Assembly (NCBI GenBank): GCA_050730655.1
Contig: JBOHNL010000004.1
Coordinates: 62,001 to 126,000, forward strand
DNA from: JAFEBO01 sp050730655
GTDB lineage: Bacteria > Planctomycetota > Phycisphaerae > Phycisphaerales > UBA1924
Direction: 5' to 3'
DNA: 64,000 bases
This document shows positions 43,412 to 51,213 of the stretch, piece by piece; the stretch's first letter is position 1; each line of letters starts with the position of its first letter. The position numbers and the translations under genes are program-made. The notes below the pieces were generated by a model that was not told the DNA's origin, searched no databases, and was given only the letters and a program-made list of their open reading frames with translations.

Positions 43412-45823
43412 TCACCGATCTTTGAGAACCTGAATGTTCGCGCCCGGACGCTGTCCGAAGGTGGACGCACGCAAGATCTGCACAGCGGTCTCAAGCTGCA
43501 AGTCGAGCCCGTCGGTCAGAAGCTTGTCGGGATCCGGGAGCGCGGGCTTGCTCGGCGCATCGGCCTCGGTCGGCAGGACGTCGGCGTTGCGGCGAAGCAG
43601 GATCGATTCGGTCGTCTGCTTCGGCAGCATTTCAACCGCGAGGTTCGGCGTGATGCCCCACTCGTGCGCACCGGGCTTGCGATGGATGATGCGATAGCCG
43701 GGCGGCGCCGCATCGGGAATCGCGTAGTACTGCATCGTCAGCTTCATCGCGGCGTCGTCGGCAAGTCCGAAGACCTTCTGCACGCTGCCCTTGCCGTAGC
43801 TGCGCTGACCGAGCACCATGACATTCACGTCGCCGGAGCGCCCGTAGTGCTGAAGAGTGCCGCTGACGATCTCGCTCGCGGAGGCAGAACCCTCGTTAAT
43901 GAGAACGACGACGGGCGTGGTCTTGAGCTTGGCGATGTTCGACTTCGCCATCTCGGGGCTTTCCGCGCGGCCGTTTGGCCCCTGCATCGCCACCACAACG
44001 CCGCTGTCGACGAAGAGATTGGCGACCTGGACGGCCTGATCGAGATAGCCACCCGGGTTGAAGCGGAGGTCCATCACGAGGCCGTTGAGCCCTTGCTTTT
44101 GCATCTGGCTGACCGCACGACGAAGCTCTTCAGCTGTCTTCTCGCTGAACTGCGTCAGGCGGACGTACCCGATGTGGTTGTCCTTATCGATAAACCATTC
44201 CCAGGAATCTTCGCGGGCGCCGTTGCGCTTCCAGCCCTTCACCGAAACGACGTTGATGAGCTGGCGATTGATGGGAACTTCCATCTCGCGATACTTCTTG
44301 TCGGATTTGGCCGCGACTTCGGTCTTCGCAGCTCCATCGGGCTTGGTCGCCTCAACAGCGGGCGGCTGACCGGTGTCGCCGGCGATCGCATCGGCTGTCT
44401 GCGCGGCATCGTTCTCGGGGCGATCGATCGAGAGGATCACCTGCGTACCTTCGGGACCTGTAATGTGGTCGACCACCTGATCGATCGACATGCCGTAGGC
44501 GCTCTTGCCGTTGATCTTCTTGATGATGTCGCCCGCGCGGATGCCGGCGCGGAAGGCGGGCGTGCCTTCGAGCGGAGTCACGACGCGCACGTTCGACTGG
44601 TCGTCGAGTTCAATCTGCACGCCCACGCCGACAAATTTGCCCTGGGTTGTTCGGTTGAAGCGATTGAGTTCATCGGGCCAGATGATCGCGCTGAACTCGT
44701 CAAGCTGGTCGATCGCGCCGTTGCCGAACTCGTGGAGCAGGGCCTCGCGCGAGATCTTGACGGTGCGGTCGTTCACGGCGAGGATGCGCGTGAGCAGTGC
44801 GTCGATTTCGCCGACGCCGGGCTCAGCCGTGCGCCCGAAGCCGTTCTTCTTGGGCGTACCAAGCTGCTCGCGTTCCGAGCGCAACGCGGTGAGCATCGCT
44901 TCCTTGGCGTTCTGGTTGTCAATTTCGGGGAAAGCGCGATGCAGGTCGTTGGTCGCGATCATCGTCTCAATCGCGATGATGCCGCCCGTGAGAAGACGGC
45001 GCGCGGGAACCTGTTCGACGTGATCGGTTGAACGGGCAATTGCGCGGACAACCATGTCCTGGTCGATGCCTTTCAACTTCTCGTGGAAGTCGTCACCCGT
45101 GGCGTTGTACGGAGGAAGCGGCTTTTCCCCTTCGGCCTTGAGACGCTCGTTGCGCATCTCCCAAAGACGCTGGGGCGTGTACATCCGAATCATCGTGAGC
45201 CGGCGACCCTGGCGCTCGAGATCGGGCTTGTACTGCCCCGACTCTTCGAGTAGCGCGTTCAGCAGACTGAACATCTCGCTCGCGACGAGCCACTCGCCGT
45301 TCTGCTCCGCCTTGCGGGCAGCGGCGTCGGCCTCGCTCACAAGCTTCTTCACGCGGACATCTTCGATCACCGACGGCTTGTCGGTCGAGAGCACCCACAG
45401 TTCGAGCGCGCTTCGCATCGCCTTGCTCAGGCGCTGAGGCGTCATCTCGCCTTGCAGCCGTTCATCAAGTTCCTTATTGACCTCTGCAAGACGTTCGACG
45501 CGCTTCTGATCGCGCTTGGCGTAGTTCTCGTCAAGGAGTTTGACCGAGCGTTCCATCTCGGCCTTGTGGTCGGCGCCGAGCGTCGGGTCGTCGGGCAGAT
45601 CGTGGATGTACGAAACAAAATCGTCAAAGCGGCCGCTCTTGGCGATCCGCCAGGCGCGCTGCGACCACTCGTTCGCGTTTACCTTCGAATCGGTCTTCGT
45701 GTCCGCAGCCTTTTCGCCCGCGAACACCATCGACGTCGAGACCGGAGCGCCAGCGGCGAAGAGCATCGCCCCGCACACCATCAACCGGCCGAATCGCAAC
45801 GCACGCGTCCTTGAAGTCAGCAC
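43412..45823 (-). CDS. S41 family (C-terminal processing) periplasmic protease
   Basis: 803 residues. An N-terminal signal peptide leads into ~400 residues of mostly helical sequence, then a PDZ domain (GKFVGVGVQIELDD, TPAFRAGIRAGDIIKKINGK) and the S41 peptidase core: YVRLTQFSEKTAEELRRAV, LVMDLRFNPGGYLDQAVQVA, the nucleophile region INEGSASASEIVSGTLQHYG (Ser ~645-650) and VLGQRSYGKGSVQKVF with the general-base Lys. It trims or degrades proteins from unstructured C-termini in the periplasm. The GTG at 45823 is chosen because GGGAGG lies 7 nt upstream; the frame extends to 46234 without similarity. The large N-terminal region is longer than in CtpA and resembles Prc-type proteins. Confidence 0.9.
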   Translation of the reverse strand: MLTSRTRALRFGRLMVCGAMLFAAGAPVSTSMVFAGEKAADTKTDSKVNANEWSQRAWRIAKSGRFDDFVSYIHDLPDDPTLGADHKAEMERSVKLLDENYAKRDQKRVERLAEVNKELDERLQGEMTPQRLSKAMRSALELWVLSTDKPSVIEDVRVKKLVSEADAAARKAEQNGEWLVASEMFSLLNALLEESGQYKPDLERQGRRLTMIRMYTPQRLWEMRNERLKAEGEKPLPPYNATGDDFHEKLKGIDQDMVVRAIARSTDHVEQVPARRLLTGGIIAIETMIATNDLHRAFPEIDNQNAKEAMLTALRSEREQLGTPKKNGFGRTAEPGVGEIDALLTRILAVNDRTVKISREALLHEFGNGAIDQLDEFSAIIWPDELNRFNRTTQGKFVGVGVQIELDDQSNVRVVTPLEGTPAFRAGIRAGDIIKKINGKSAYGMSIDQVVDHITGPEGTQVILSIDRPENDAAQTADAIAGDTGQPPAVEATKPDGAAKTEVAAKSDKKYREMEVPINRQLINVVSVKGWKRNGAREDSWEWFIDKDNHIGYVRLTQFSEKTAEELRRAVSQMQKQGLNGLVMDLRFNPGGYLDQAVQVANLFVDSGVVVAMQGPNGRAESPEMAKSNIAKLKTTPVVVLINEGSASASEIVSGTLQHYGRSGDVNVMVLGQRSYGKGSVQKVFGLADDAAMKLTMQYYAIPDAAPPGYRIIHRKPGAHEWGITPNLAVEMLPKQTTESILLRRNADVLPTEADAPSKPALPDPDKLLTDGLDLQLETAVQILRASTFGQRPGANIQVLKDR

Positions 45824-46503
45824 TACGAAACCTCCCACTGCCGGGCGATCAAGCCGCGGCGAACGGAAAAACCGGCAAGCTTGCATCAACAAGCGAACTC
45901 GCCTCGTACCCACCTTTGCGACGATCGGCGATGCCCGTGCGGATGTTGACCGCGCGGGCAGTCCGTCGCCCGGCCCGAGCATATCGGACCGCTCCCACCC
46001 AATTGTTCGGGATGGTCGGCAAGCCGGGTACCGTGTTGTACCGGCGTCGCGGGCGAAGGGTTCGCGATCGCGGGGGGCCGGCGCATCAACGAAGTTCGCC
46101 GCGACCTCATAAACGGTGGGAGAAGCGGGGGTCAGTATTTTTTTGCTCCTGACGGGGCTACGGCGCCCCTTCCAGCCGCGATAGCCCCGTGAAAGCGGGC
46201 TCAGACCGGCGACACGAGCTAGCGGTTGCACCACCTCATTCGGCGAGCGCGAGCAAGACCATGGCGCTCGTTAAATCCAGTTCCATACTGGCGCGGCACG
46301 ACCACGAGCGGCCGAGACCGCCGGCGAAGCGGCTTGAACCGCAGACGCGCGCATTGCTCCGCGATCTACAAGTCTCAAAGTCCAAAAATGAACCGCCCCG
46401 AGCGCGGATGCTCGGGACGGTGTAGATCAGCGAACGAACCGCCAAGAACGTGCTGATCTTGGAACGGACCAACACGGTCCGCCCCACGAGAACAAACTAG
46501 AAA
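45824..46503. other. Long intergenic region between PEP-CTERM and S41 genes
   Basis: 680 bp without a recognised gene. It holds the terminator of the PEP-CTERM gene (46383-46420), a 9-bp perfect inverted repeat ACGGGGCTA/TAGCCCCGT (46152-46160, 46182-46190) with no adjacent T-run in the right direction, and presumably the promoter of the S41 protease. Open frames here have no family resemblance. Confidence 0.5.
46383..46420 (-). terminator. Terminator of the second PEP-CTERM gene
   Basis: 11-bp stem with one mismatch, CCGCCCCGAGC (46393-46403) and GCTCGGGACGG (46410-46420), followed on the minus strand by TTCATTTTT. It lies ~85 nt after the stop. Confidence 0.75.
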
Positions 46504-47193
46504 TCAGTTGCGACGACGACGGCCAGCGACGAGGCCGGCAAGGCCGATGAGCGCCATGCTGCCCGGGGTCGGGACGGCGGTGCCGGAGATGATCACGTCA
46601 TCGACGCGAGCCGTGCCGCCAGCAGCGACCACGCCACCGTTGATCGACGAGGTCGTGAGATCCCGGATGCGGAAGAACACGTTGGCCTGGTTGTTGAGGC
46701 CGGCGGGGCCCGACATCGTGAAAACGAAGGCGCTGGGGTTCGGAACGCTGACGCCGCTCCACGGTCCATCCGGAGCCGCGTTGGCGAGAACCGTCAACGT
46801 GCCGCCGATCTGGGTGAAAGTCGTGCCATCGGTGCTCCAGAAGAGACCGAAATCGCGCGGGCCGGTGTTGCTGCCGGTCTGAGCCCACGAGATCGAAATG
46901 CCGTTGTAGCCGGTCGTGCTGGTCTTGAACTGGTAGTAGTCGCCGACCGCCCACGTGTTCGAACTGAACGAGTGCGCCGAACCGTTGCCAGCGGGGCTGC
47001 TGTAGGTCGAAGCGCCAGCGTGGAAACCCGAACCCTGCGACGTCGCACCGTTGATCCCAGCCTCAGCCGCGAACGGGCCAGCTGTGGCGGGCTGCGAAGT
47101 CTCAAATGTCCAGTTGGCAAGGACGGCGGCGTTCGTCGTGGACGCAATCGCCGCACCCGCCGTAATGGCGAGCGCAAGTACGCAAGTCTTCAT
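46504..47193 (-). CDS. Exported protein with PEP-CTERM sorting tail
   Basis: 229 residues. Signal peptide KTCVLALAITAGAAIASTTNA, beta-rich Ser/Thr/Gly/Asn secreted domain (VLANWTFETSQPATAGPF, GISISWAQTGSNTGPRDFGL, FWSTDGTTFTQIGGTLTV, RVDDVIISGT) and tail VPTPGSMALIGLAGLVAGRR plus Arg-Arg-Asn. The body resembles secreted adhesin or lectin-like beta-sandwich proteins, without a definite family. AGGAGG 9 nt before the ATG and a terminator after it suggest a monocistronic, well expressed gene. It shares only the tail type with the protein at 7450-8115. Confidence 0.88.
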   Translation of the reverse strand: MKTCVLALAITAGAAIASTTNAAVLANWTFETSQPATAGPFAAEAGINGATSQGSGFHAGASTYSSPAGNGSAHSFSSNTWAVGDYYQFKTSTTGYNGISISWAQTGSNTGPRDFGLFWSTDGTTFTQIGGTLTVLANAAPDGPWSGVSVPNPSAFVFTMSGPAGLNNQANVFFRIRDLTTSSINGGVVAAGGTARVDDVIISGTAVPTPGSMALIGLAGLVAGRRRRN

Positions 47194-47368
47194 ATCTCAA
47201 AACCTCCTATTTCTAACTCTCCTCGACAGCGCGGCGGAACGCGCTTGCCCCCACACGGGAGCTTGTCTCTCTGTTAAGACTATACCGGAAACCCTCCCAA
47301 ACACGGTCCGAATCACGTTCAGTTTTCGCAAAGAAATTGCGCCCGTGGCAGTTCGGGTACGGACCGGG

Positions 47369-47374
47369 TATAGT
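47369..47374 (+). promoter_or_regulatory. -10 element of the tRNA-Val promoter
   Basis: TATAGT placed 10 nt before the tRNA. No good -35 match at 17-nt spacing (TGGCAG at 47346-47351), so only the -10 is convincing. Confidence 0.5.
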
Positions 47375-47384
47375 CCACCTCTTC

Positions 47385-47458
47385 GGGCGCGTAGCTCAGT
47401 TGGCTAGAGCGCGGCTGTCACATAGCCGAGGTCACAGGTTCGAGCCCTGTTGCGCCCA
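47385..47458 (+). tRNA. tRNA-Val (CAC)
   Basis: 74 nt, full cloverleaf. Acceptor GGGCGCG/TGCGCCC with A73; D-arm GCTC-AGTTGGCTA-GAGC; anticodon stem CGGCT/AGCCG with loop GTCACAT, so anticodon CAC (47419-47421); variable loop AGGTC; T-arm ACAGG-TTCGAGC-CCTGT. A35, C36 and A73 agree with valine identity. Position 32 is G, opposite T38, an unusual pair for a tRNA loop. CCA is not encoded. A bidirectional terminator follows. Confidence 0.93.
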
Positions 47459-47497
47459 TTACTGGTCTTTGGCCCCAGAATTGCCTTTGGATCAATG

Positions 47498-47537
47498 AAA
47501 AACGCCCTGCCGCGAGGCCTGGCGTTTGTCGTTTTTG
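47498..47537. terminator. Bidirectional terminator between tRNA-Val and heme oxygenase
   Basis: Stem AACGCC/GGCGTT (47501-47506, 47521-47526) with an inner GCC-GCGA-GGC stem. It is followed by GTTTTT on the plus strand and TTTTT on the minus strand, so it serves the tRNA and the convergent heme oxygenase gene. Confidence 0.8.
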
Positions 47538-47554
47538 GGTACCAACCAGCCTTT

Positions 47555-48217
47555 TCAGCGTGTCAGAGGCAGGTTCGCCGGATTGGCGGGGAACGCCTGC
47601 GACAGCTCGTCGAACAGCTCAATGACGTAGCGGAAGTAGCGTTCGGCGGCTGCGATCACCCGTTGGCGGCCGGCGTCGTCAAGATTCAGTTGATCGAGCG
47701 TGCCGCGGAAGGCGTGCCAGCGTTCGCGTTGAGCTTCGCCGTGTGGGTCAAGGCTGGAGAGCCCTTCGCCTTCCGGAGCGTTCAGGGCCCGACGCAGCGC
47801 CTGACCAATGTACTTGCCTCCGTTGGTCGATCCCTCGGCAACATACGTGAATCCGATCAGTCCGAGGGCATCGGACGACTCAATTTCACCCACGATTCGC
47901 TGCGTGGATGCCAAGGGACGCACGCCGCTCGGCTCGATCCCGAAATGCTTGAGATCGGCCTCGAACAGCTGCGGATAAACGTGGTAGGGACGAAGCAACG
48001 ACGCAACCCGCGGATCGGTTCCAGCTTTCAAAAGCGCTCCGGTGAGGGCCTTGTGAGCGAGGTAGTACTGGCCCATCTGTGCGGCGTAGCCGCCCGTTCC
48101 AAGCATGCCGCGAAGCACGCGGCCTTGGAACTCGTGGCGCTCAGCCGCAGTGTGCGCGGCCTGAGTCTGCGTCTTGAGGGTGTCGGCCAGGCTGAGAGTC
48201 GGGGCGGTGGTCGTCAT
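47555..48217 (-). CDS. Biliverdin-producing heme oxygenase
   Basis: 220 residues, all-helical heme oxygenase fold. It opens heme to biliverdin, Fe(II) and CO. Proximal ligand His22 in SLADTLKTQTQAAHTAAERH; distal helix signature LGLIGFTYVAEGSTNGGKYI with its Gly-rich kink. It can serve iron acquisition from heme, or make biliverdin for phytochromes; no phytochrome or heme transporter is nearby. A Fur-box-like palindrome lies 12-28 nt before the ATG, favouring the iron role. A terminator follows the gene. Confidence 0.92.
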   Translation of the reverse strand: MTTTAPTLSLADTLKTQTQAAHTAAERHEFQGRVLRGMLGTGGYAAQMGQYYLAHKALTGALLKAGTDPRVASLLRPYHVYPQLFEADLKHFGIEPSGVRPLASTQRIVGEIESSDALGLIGFTYVAEGSTNGGKYIGQALRRALNAPEGEGLSSLDPHGEAQRERWHAFRGTLDQLNLDDAGRQRVIAAAERYFRYVIELFDELSQAFPANPANLPLTR

Positions 48218-48228
48218 GGCAGTTCCAT

Positions 48229-48245
48229 TTGAGAATTAGTCTCAA
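48229..48245 (-). promoter_or_regulatory. Fur-box-like operator of heme oxygenase
   Basis: TTGAGAATTAGTCTCAA, a 17-nt palindrome (8-1-8, one mismatched pair). It is close to the TTGAGAATNATTCTCAA form of the ferric uptake regulator site. Its position just before the heme oxygenase start fits iron repression. Fur family binding is inferred from the pattern only. Confidence 0.55.
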
Positions 48246-48300
48246 CCACAATAGCCCGGGCGATGCCCGAGTCGAGCTGAGGCTGCCTGGCCCCGCAAGC

Positions 48301-49680
48301 TCAATTCGCGGGGAGGCGCGTCCGGGCTTGCTGGATTGCCGTAGCAACCGACTTCGGGCCGGTGCCACCGGCGATTTCGCGGCGGGCGAGGCCGGTTTCG
48401 AGCTCGAGCGATTTGAACACACCAGCGTCGATGCGTTTGTCGATTGACTGAAGTTCGGCGAGAGGAAGATCCTCGAGCCGCCTGGATTTCTCGATTGCGT
48501 GCCGAACCAATTTGCCCACGATGTCGTGTGCATCGCGGAACGGAATGCCTTTGGCAACGAGGTAGTCGGCGAGTTCGGTCGCGTTCGCGTAGCCATCGAG
48601 TGCCGAGTTGCGGGCGCGGTCTTCGCGGACATTGAGCGTGTCGAGCACGCGGACGAGGACGCGCAGACACATCGAGAGCTGCTGCATGGAGTCGATCAGC
48701 GGCTCCTTGTCTTCCTGCAGATCTTTGTTATACGCGAGGGGAAGTCCCTTGACGGTCATCGCGAGTGTTGTGAACGCGCCGAAGATGCGGCCCGCTTTGC
48801 CGCGGATGAGTTCGCAGGCGTCAGGGTTTTTCTTCTGCGGCATGAGCGACGAGCCGCTGGAAACCGAGTCGTGCATCTCGACGATGGCGAACTCCTGCGA
48901 CGCGAAAAGGATGAGGTCTTCCGCGAGACGCGACAGGTGAATCGCGGCGATGGAGCTTGCGGAGAGGGTTTCAAGCACGAAATCGCGGTCGCTTGTTGCG
49001 TCGAGACTGTTGCGCGTTGGGCTTTCGAAACCGAGGTCTTTCGCGATCTGCTCGCGATCGACCTGATACGTCGTGCCGGCAAGTGCGCCGGATCCAAGCG
49101 GCGAGACGTTCACGCGCTTGCGCGCATCGCTCAATCGCGCGGCATCGCGCTCGAGCATTTCCTGATACGCGAGCGCCCAGTGCGCGAACAGGATCGGCTG
49201 GGCCCGCTGCATGTGCGTGTAACCCGAGGTCACGATCGTCTTCGTTCGCTCCGCGAGGTCGATGAGGGCACGCCGCGCTTCTTTGAGCTCAGACAAACGT
49301 GCATCGATCTGCGCGCGGACGTAGAGGCGAAAGTCGGTGGCGACCTGATCGTTCCGGCTGCGTCCGGTGTGGAGTTTTTTGCCCAGATCCCCCACCGCCT
49401 CGATCAGGCGGCGCTCAACCCAAGAGTGGATGTCTTCGTCGTTGTCCGCGAGCGGCCGGGTCGGTGAATCTGAAATTTCAGATTTGAGATTTGAGAGGGC
49501 CGTCGTAAGCCGGGCGAGTTCGTCAGCGTTCAAGACCCCAGCGCGATGAATCGCTTTTGCCCATGCGATCGACCCCTCGATGTCCTGCAATCCGAGCGCG
49601 GCATCCACCGGCAGCGAGTCATTGAACTGCTTGAAGAGTTCGTCGGGTTTGGTTTCGAACCGTCCGCCCCAGAGAGCCAT
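48301..49680 (-). CDS. argH: Argininosuccinate lyase
   Basis: 459 residues. Last step of arginine synthesis: argininosuccinate to arginine and fumarate. Signature SGSSLMPQKKNPDACELIRG with the catalytic Ser loop, TGRSRNDQVATDFRLYVRAQ and TSGYTHMQRAQPILFAHWAL with the catalytic His. The start at 49680 (MALWGGRFETKPDELF) matches the family; a 7-residue longer form is possible. It is the last gene of the arg cluster, separated from the upstream lipoprotein gene by 773 bp containing repeat elements. Confidence 0.96.
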   Translation of the reverse strand: MALWGGRFETKPDELFKQFNDSLPVDAALGLQDIEGSIAWAKAIHRAGVLNADELARLTTALSNLKSEISDSPTRPLADNDEDIHSWVERRLIEAVGDLGKKLHTGRSRNDQVATDFRLYVRAQIDARLSELKEARRALIDLAERTKTIVTSGYTHMQRAQPILFAHWALAYQEMLERDAARLSDARKRVNVSPLGSGALAGTTYQVDREQIAKDLGFESPTRNSLDATSDRDFVLETLSASSIAAIHLSRLAEDLILFASQEFAIVEMHDSVSSGSSLMPQKKNPDACELIRGKAGRIFGAFTTLAMTVKGLPLAYNKDLQEDKEPLIDSMQQLSMCLRVLVRVLDTLNVREDRARNSALDGYANATELADYLVAKGIPFRDAHDIVGKLVRHAIEKSRRLEDLPLAELQSIDKRIDAGVFKSLELETGLARREIAGGTGPKSVATAIQQARTRLPAN

Positions 49681-49703
49681 GCAAATCCCTTTGAAAGACA
49701 TTT

Positions 49704-49730
49704 ACCACGGAGACACAGAGGCACAGAGAA
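49704..49730. repeat. 8-bp-periodic CGGAGACA/CAGAGGCA-type repeat
   Basis: ACCACGGAGACACAGAGGCA followed by CAGAGAA: three degenerate units of period 8, 24 nt before the argH start. I recall similar runs in intergenic DNA of many unrelated bacteria, origin unclear. Compare the GCGGAG-type repeats at 53521-53665. Confidence 0.5.
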
Positions 49731-49811
49731 GAGGAAGTCGAAAACAGAGAGCAAGGCTAGGAATGGATTGCCGGAGCCGAACGCCCCGAGACGAATGCAA
49801 CCGACAAAACG

Positions 49812-49865
49812 ACGACACCCCGGAGACTTTGGCTTGAGCCAACGCGTCCGGGGTGTCGTTTGGAG
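49812..49865. repeat. 54-nt inverted-repeat element, copy A
   Basis: Perfect 12-bp arms CGACACCCCGGA/TCCGGGGTGTCG (49813-49824, 49847-49858) with a nested GGC-TTGA-GCC stem. It differs from copy B at 2 of 54 positions. On the minus strand it is followed by GTCGTTTTG, a weak terminator-like run. Confidence 0.85.
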
Positions 49866-49887
49866 GAGAGAGAGGTTCGTTTGGAAT

Positions 49888-50131
49888 CGGCGTCAGACCT
49901 GTTTGAGGCGTGCCGCCTGGTGGAGAGGAGAGAGAATTCGGTTTTCAATTCGGCGTCAGGCCAGTTGTGGCAGGGCGCCAAGGAGGAGAGGAGAGAGTTC
50001 GGAGTAATCGGCGTCAGACCCGTGCGAGGCGTGGCGCCTGGAGGAGAGAGGAGAGAGAATTCGGCGTCAGGCTCTGTGAAGCTCGGCGCCAAAGTGTTGG
50101 AGAGGAGAGAGTTTCGTGATTCGGTTTTCAG
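49888..50131. repeat. Tandem array of ~53-63-nt hairpin plus purine-tract units
   Basis: Units start with CGGCGTCAG at 49888, 49951, 50009 and 50062, and a diverged fifth with CGGTTTTCAG at 50122. Each has a variable middle, a small stem (for example AGGCG-TGC-CGCCT or AGGCG-TGG-CGCCT), and ends in GGAGAGGAGAGAG plus TTCGG or AATT. Spacings 63, 58, 53, 60. Confidence 0.85.
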
Positions 50132-50246
50132 CGGCGGTCGTTCGTGTCCCGCCAAGAGAGTTGTCGGCGCAGCCGCGAACCTTGCAGCTCTGAATGAGAT
50201 TTTGAAATGAATCGCGCCCCTGGCGGAATGCACTGCCCCAAAAACC

Positions 50247-50300
50247 ACGACACCTCGGAGACTTTGGCTTGGGCCAACGCGTCCGGGGTGTCGTTTGGAG
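50247..50300. repeat. 54-nt inverted-repeat element, copy B
   Basis: Same orientation as copy A, arms CGACACCTCGGA/TCCGGGGTGTCG (one G-U) with nested GGC/GCC stem. On the minus strand it is followed by GGTTTTTGG, so it may terminate the upstream lipoprotein transcript. The first differing base keeps pairing as a G-U wobble. Confidence 0.85.
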
Positions 50301-50453
50301 AGGAGAGAGGTCTGAGACGAACTGATCTAGGAGTCTTTCCGCTGACACCATTCCATACGAGCGATGCCGCGGAGAGGTTCGCGGTTTTTTGTGCCATTCC
50401 CACTGCCGCAGGGGCCCTTTCCTCGGCGGTTCGCACTTTGGCAGTACGGCGAT

Positions 50454-51179
50454 TCAGGGCGACTTGGAAACGATTTCCATCCTGCCATCCTTCACCAGCC
50501 CGATGCCCGGAGCGTAAATCTTGCTCCCGCTTCCTTGCTCAAGAGGAGTCGTTTCGAACAATTTCACAGCGTTGTTGAACTTACCGACCGGTGTCAGGAT
50601 CTGTTGCGAGACGCCGACCACTTCGCATCGGTCCATCGCGATGCCGGGAGCACGTTCCTGATAGAACCGGTCGCCCAGGCTCAGGACACCCGGCATCATC
50701 AGCCCGAAGCGCGCGCCGTTTTCTCCCGACTTCCACGCGCCGACATGGCCGACCCCTTGGCCGTTTCGATACAGGTCGACTTCCTCTCCGAAATAGTAAA
50801 CATCGCCCGACTCAGGATCGCAGGCAAAGAAGTTGCGAGAAACCTCCTTCACACCCCCTGAGTTCTCCTCCCTTTCTTCAACAACTCGTGTGACGACTCC
50901 GTCGACGGTTCGCGTCTCTTCCAGGACGGTGATGGTGAGTGATTCATCCCCGTCGCGAAAGGTGCTGACCGTACCGGGTTGTAACGGAAAGAACAGATTG
51001 GAGCCTGTCGACTGCAGCTTGGACTTATCGATCATGAACGCCGACCGGTATGGATCCAAGTCGGGCTTGAACAAACCAGGCTCGTCCGCGTCATACGGCT
51101 TGTACCCGCGATTGCAGGCCACAAGGACGGCAAGGCAGACGATCAGACTGACGAATCGGCGCGTGGAATCCACTCGCAT
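50454..51179 (-). CDS. Hypothetical lipoprotein inside the arg cluster
   Basis: 241 residues. Lipobox LAVLVAC at ~Cys22. The mature protein is polar and beta-rich: STGSNLFFPLQPGTVSTFRD, TITVLEETRTVDGVVTRVVE, NFFACDPESGDVYYFGEEVD, ILTPVGKFNNAVKLFETTPL, KIYAPGIGLVKDGRMEI. The pattern TPVGKFNNAVKLFETTPL...YAPGIGLV occurs in secreted proteins of unknown function that I recall from Acidobacteria and Planctomycetes, so this is probably a small family. The ATG at 51179 has AAGGGGG 5 nt upstream. It lies 34 nt after argG and may be cotranscribed, though its function appears unrelated to arginine synthesis. Confidence 0.75.
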   Translation of the reverse strand: MRVDSTRRFVSLIVCLAVLVACNRGYKPYDADEPGLFKPDLDPYRSAFMIDKSKLQSTGSNLFFPLQPGTVSTFRDGDESLTITVLEETRTVDGVVTRVVEEREENSGGVKEVSRNFFACDPESGDVYYFGEEVDLYRNGQGVGHVGAWKSGENGARFGLMMPGVLSLGDRFYQERAPGIAMDRCEVVGVSQQILTPVGKFNNAVKLFETTPLEQGSGSKIYAPGIGLVKDGRMEIVSKSP

Positions 51180-51213
51180 GCGAGCCCCCTTCAATCCTGA
51201 ATGTTGCCGTCGC

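Larger units (their letters stand above)
49681..50453. other. Repeat-filled region upstream of argH
   Basis: 773 bp without a credible gene. It holds a short 8-bp-periodic purine repeat (49704-49730), two near-identical 54-nt inverted-repeat elements (49812-49865 and 50247-50300), and between them a tandem array (49888-50131). Open frames on both strands run through the array, but unit lengths of 63, 58, 53 and 60 nt would shift frame, so it is non-coding. Confidence 0.7.

Noticed and set aside
42935..45031. 698-residue plus-strand frame
   Set aside because: Shadow of apaG and the S41 protease genes.
49888..50131. CRISPR array
   Set aside because: Repeats are degenerate, unit length varies, there are no unique spacers of constant length, and no cas genes are present.
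49757..50248. 163-residue repetitive protein on the minus strand
   Set aside because: Unit lengths of 58 and 53 nt shift the frame, so there is no true peptide repeat; no start signal.
49812..50300. Composite insertion sequence or MITE pair
   Set aside because: No target-site duplication or transposase was found; the same-orientation copies could still be a small mobile repeat, so kept as a finding only.
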